Shown here: in pieces, positions 61,560 to 64,000 of the stretch | How the letters are laid out: each line of letters opens with the position of its first letter | Position numbering within the stretch: position 1 is the first letter of the stretch | Assembly: GCA_914767885.1 (NCBI GenBank) | Contig: CAJZBQ010000038.1 | Location: 496,001-560,000, forward strand | Direction of reading: 5' to 3' | Length of the DNA: 64,000 nucleotides | DNA from: Blepharisma stoltei | Lineage: Eukaryota; Ciliophora; Heterotrichea; Heterotrichida; Blepharismidae | The notes under the pieces: model-generated | What the model was told of the DNA's origin: nothing | Seen by the model: the letters and a program-made list of their open reading frames with translations, nothing else | Database searches by the model: none | Made by a program: the position numbers and the translations under genes

Positions 61560-64000
61560 AGAATTATCAGATTTCGGATCTTTTATAATATATGGACACT
61601 TAGTTTTTATAAAAGTGGTTCATATTGAGAATCAATTTTCGTGCGCAGGATAAAAATTCGCTTAGTTAGACAAATTTGCAGTCATTATTTTGATGTAAAA
61701 ATTCCAAAAATTTTATCTCTGTCTCCCCTGATATTTTGTTTTATCAAAATCATTTTTTAAAGTTTACATTATAAGAAGCACTAAATAGGAGATATTGAAG
61801 AAACGATGGAGTCTCTGTATCTGACCATGCAAATGTGCAGGAGCTTTACAATTAGCCTCAATTAGAACTCTTCCCACCACAAAGATTCGGTTATGATTCT
61901 TTGTTTAGCCCAAACGTATAAGCAGACCACACAAAAATTATCGTTTCCGTTGTCACATTTGCAATAGTGCATGGATTATTATTCTCCTAAATGATAACAA
62001 GGTGCTTTTTTGTCTGGAAAATCATGGCCAGTTATACTAATTCGGTCCCATCATCAATTCACAACAATTGTAGGGCTGATTGGCAGGATATCTCATTGCT
62101 TAGTGGCTCTTTGAAATGAGCATAGCCATATTGAGCTATAAATATTCACATTTGAATTACCCCCCGGTCCTCCCAACATCTCAAGTGGATTTCAGTGATT
62201 ATTGAGCTCTTCACGAAGTACATTTGTTTTCCGATTTTAACAGAAAATCTTCAGAATCTGAAAGTAAGGCGCCTTGGATCACAATATCTGTTTGGAAAGT
62301 GGTGCCTGCCTACTATCTGGGCTCACTGAAGTAACTTGATGAGTGCTGTTTGAGCTATAAAGAGAATAGGCTAATTCAGCTTGTTCCCATTTACAAATAA
62401 TTCTAAATCTTCTCCTGAGCCTGTCTATTCACTTGTAATACATTGGATTTAAGTAGTTGATGTGCTTATTACTTTGCAAGGAGAATCTTGAGCTTATTCA
62501 ACTTGTTAGTAGCTCGGTTATTTAGGTAATTACTCACTTGATGCCTCCCATGATACTGCCTGAAACAGGAGAAAATGAATCTACAGATAGAGAAAGCTAA
62601 TCGTATCAGTAAAAGATGAATCTATCAGAATAGTTATTTGCTCAGAAATTGTTACTATTGGCTAGTAGCTTCCATAAATGTTCAAGTTATTTTGGAAACA
62701 GTTGTAGAAATATCAGTACAGTCAGAGTAGCCTAAAGAGACTGAAAGAACACTTGTATCTGTAGGGAATTTGTCCCTATCATAATAAGTGTGCTCAAAGG
62801 CAAAGCTGGCAATTTTGGCAAATGATGGGTATGAGAGGTACTCAAAGCTGCAGTCTCCTCTCTTAAAGCATTGCCCACCAAAACTCTTGTCTAAGGGAGG
62901 ATTCAGCCGTCCTCAAGAAGCTTGATGGGATTGCAGACCAGTATGCATCATCAGTCAGCTAATGCACTGGGCCTATATTAATTGTAATATTTGGAATATC
63001 TGATGATCCTTCTATATTTTCTCTATTAAAATTGGTATCTACAATAGAGATGCTATCAAAGTCCTTTCCATCAAGCATATACTATGGTAGGGCTAAGAGG
63101 ACTTTAAAACGAAATTCAGGGCCATAAATGACTAAATTGTTTTCAAAATGCTTAACCTGCTGGTTAAATAGAACTGCAAATTGCCAACAGAAGTGCTGAT
63201 ATCAAACACAGAGAAATTGTATTTCTAAAGCTTAGCTTGACTGTCCTTTGATTTTGGTTGGCCCGGATACTTCACGTTTGAAATTGGGTGATATCTGCTG
63301 AAAACTTGTATAGGGGTTTCCCCTATATCTCTTATCAGAGACCAAATAATTAAAAGTGAGGTTGTAAGCCAAAGCGTTTTTGTCTTGCCAAGATCATACA
63401 TATGAATGTGAGCCTGCTAAGCCTAAATAATAAGTTTTTTTTGAGGATATTAGAATAAGTCCACATCCCAGCGTCTGCACTCCAGTTGATTGGGTAACTT
63501 ACTTGTTCCACCTGAATTTGCACCAAAAATCGTAAGGGTTTTAACCTCATATACTACGTCAGCAGGCAAAATCTGCAAATTTTATATAAGGCATAGCTTC
63601 TGGCAAGTAATAGTTCGACATTTTGACGCCAAAATCTAAGTGATTGATCCTTTCCCAAAGTGTGCCTTATTTCTATATAATAATTTTAATCTTTTTCTAG
63701 CTCAATATTGCCGCTTGGAACAGCTTTGCTAATTGTTCTCTCAAAGAGGTGTAGATTTGGCATTTAAAGACTTAGGTTTTAGCTCTATAATCATTACTTG
63801 TAGATAAGAAAGCTTGCAGTAGTCGTCAGAAAAATTGTAATTTCCGGCGATGATTACCTTAAAGAGCCGTAAATTTTGTCTCTTATGTAGATGCCTTCAT
63901 CTCTTGGGATCTGCGAAGTCGCTATATTAAAGGTAAAGTTAGGGGTTATGTTGGCTAAATCGTCAAAGTTTAAAGTAACCGTGGGTTGGTGGCTTTATAC
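61560..64000 (-). pseudogene. Decayed minus-strand surface protein gene (IPT/TIG-like pieces)
   Basis: On the minus strand, short coding-like pieces lie in changing frames: SPVSGSIMGGI near 62550, KTLTIFGANSGGTSK near 63520, SFAFEHTYYDRDKFPTDTSV near 62790, DGKDFDSISIVDTNFNRENI near 63060, NATIAT-like TFNIATSQIPRDEGIYIRDK near 63890. The first two look like IPT/TIG beta-sandwich signatures. Stops and shifts separate them, and TA-IES removal does not obviously rejoin them, so a pseudogene running off the right edge is the simplest reading. Confidence 0.45.

Overview
The window reads as germline (micronuclear, or somatic-plus-IES) nuclear DNA of a heterotrich ciliate, most likely Blepharisma. 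Three signals support this. (1) In-frame UGA falls exactly where conserved proteins need tryptophan, for example the IQW of E2F, the WD40 repeats of the MAK11 homologue, and two sites where one cytochrome b5 reductase paralogue has TGA and its tandem sister has TGG. (2) Introns are only 15-16 nt (GTA...TAG/CAG). (3) More than 40 unspliced segments interrupt otherwise sound genes. Most are bounded by a duplicated TA and restore the reading frame exactly when one TA plus the insert is removed, as expected for internally eliminated sequences (IESs). For nearly every gene the coding length after removing the listed segments is a multiple of three, which independently supports the junctions.

Layout. 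0-4 kb: 3' part of an SF-assemblin gene, two tandem NADH-cytochrome b5 reductase genes and the relic of a third. 4-15 kb: E2F, a helical-domain protein, BBS4, a small unknown gene, a myristoylable PP2C phosphatase and a PB1-like/HTH protein. 15-30 kb: an unknown protein, NDC80, a HAD-type 5'-nucleotidase, a probable mitochondrial protein, MAK11/PAK1IP1, two coiled-coil proteins, a second PP2C and a DDX5/DBP2-type DEAD-box helicase. 29.9-53.8 kb: four paralogous giant membrane proteins (about 1,340-1,414 aa) with multiple membrane segments, a helical-repeat region and a PAS domain, resembling the TmcB/TmcC (tiny macrocysts) family; three lie in tandem on the minus strand and the fourth is divergent on the plus strand. 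54-64 kb: CHMP1 (ESCRT-III), an unknown protein, a lamG-like/Cys-rich surface protein, and probable decayed surface-protein genes on both sides of it.

The mobile DNA is the most interesting part. Two MITE families share one architecture (C-run, a 9-bp family word, then GAACAAAA) and are flanked by 3-bp TNA duplications (TAA, TTA, TCA, TGA) rather than TA, yet they sit inside exons of BBS4, the nucleotidase, the PB1-like gene and others and are cleanly removable. Retroposon-like elements with 14-16-bp target-site duplications interrupt the E2F exon and another exon; a TA inside the duplication would let the standard TA excision remove them. Long near-perfect palindromes form a further class, and there are nested insertions, including a 153-bp palindrome inside one retroposon copy whose empty site is preserved in the other copy.

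Genes are tightly packed (convergent stops 18 and 22 bp apart) with short flanks, so most non-coding DNA here is IES or repeat. No rRNA, tRNA or CRISPR was found.
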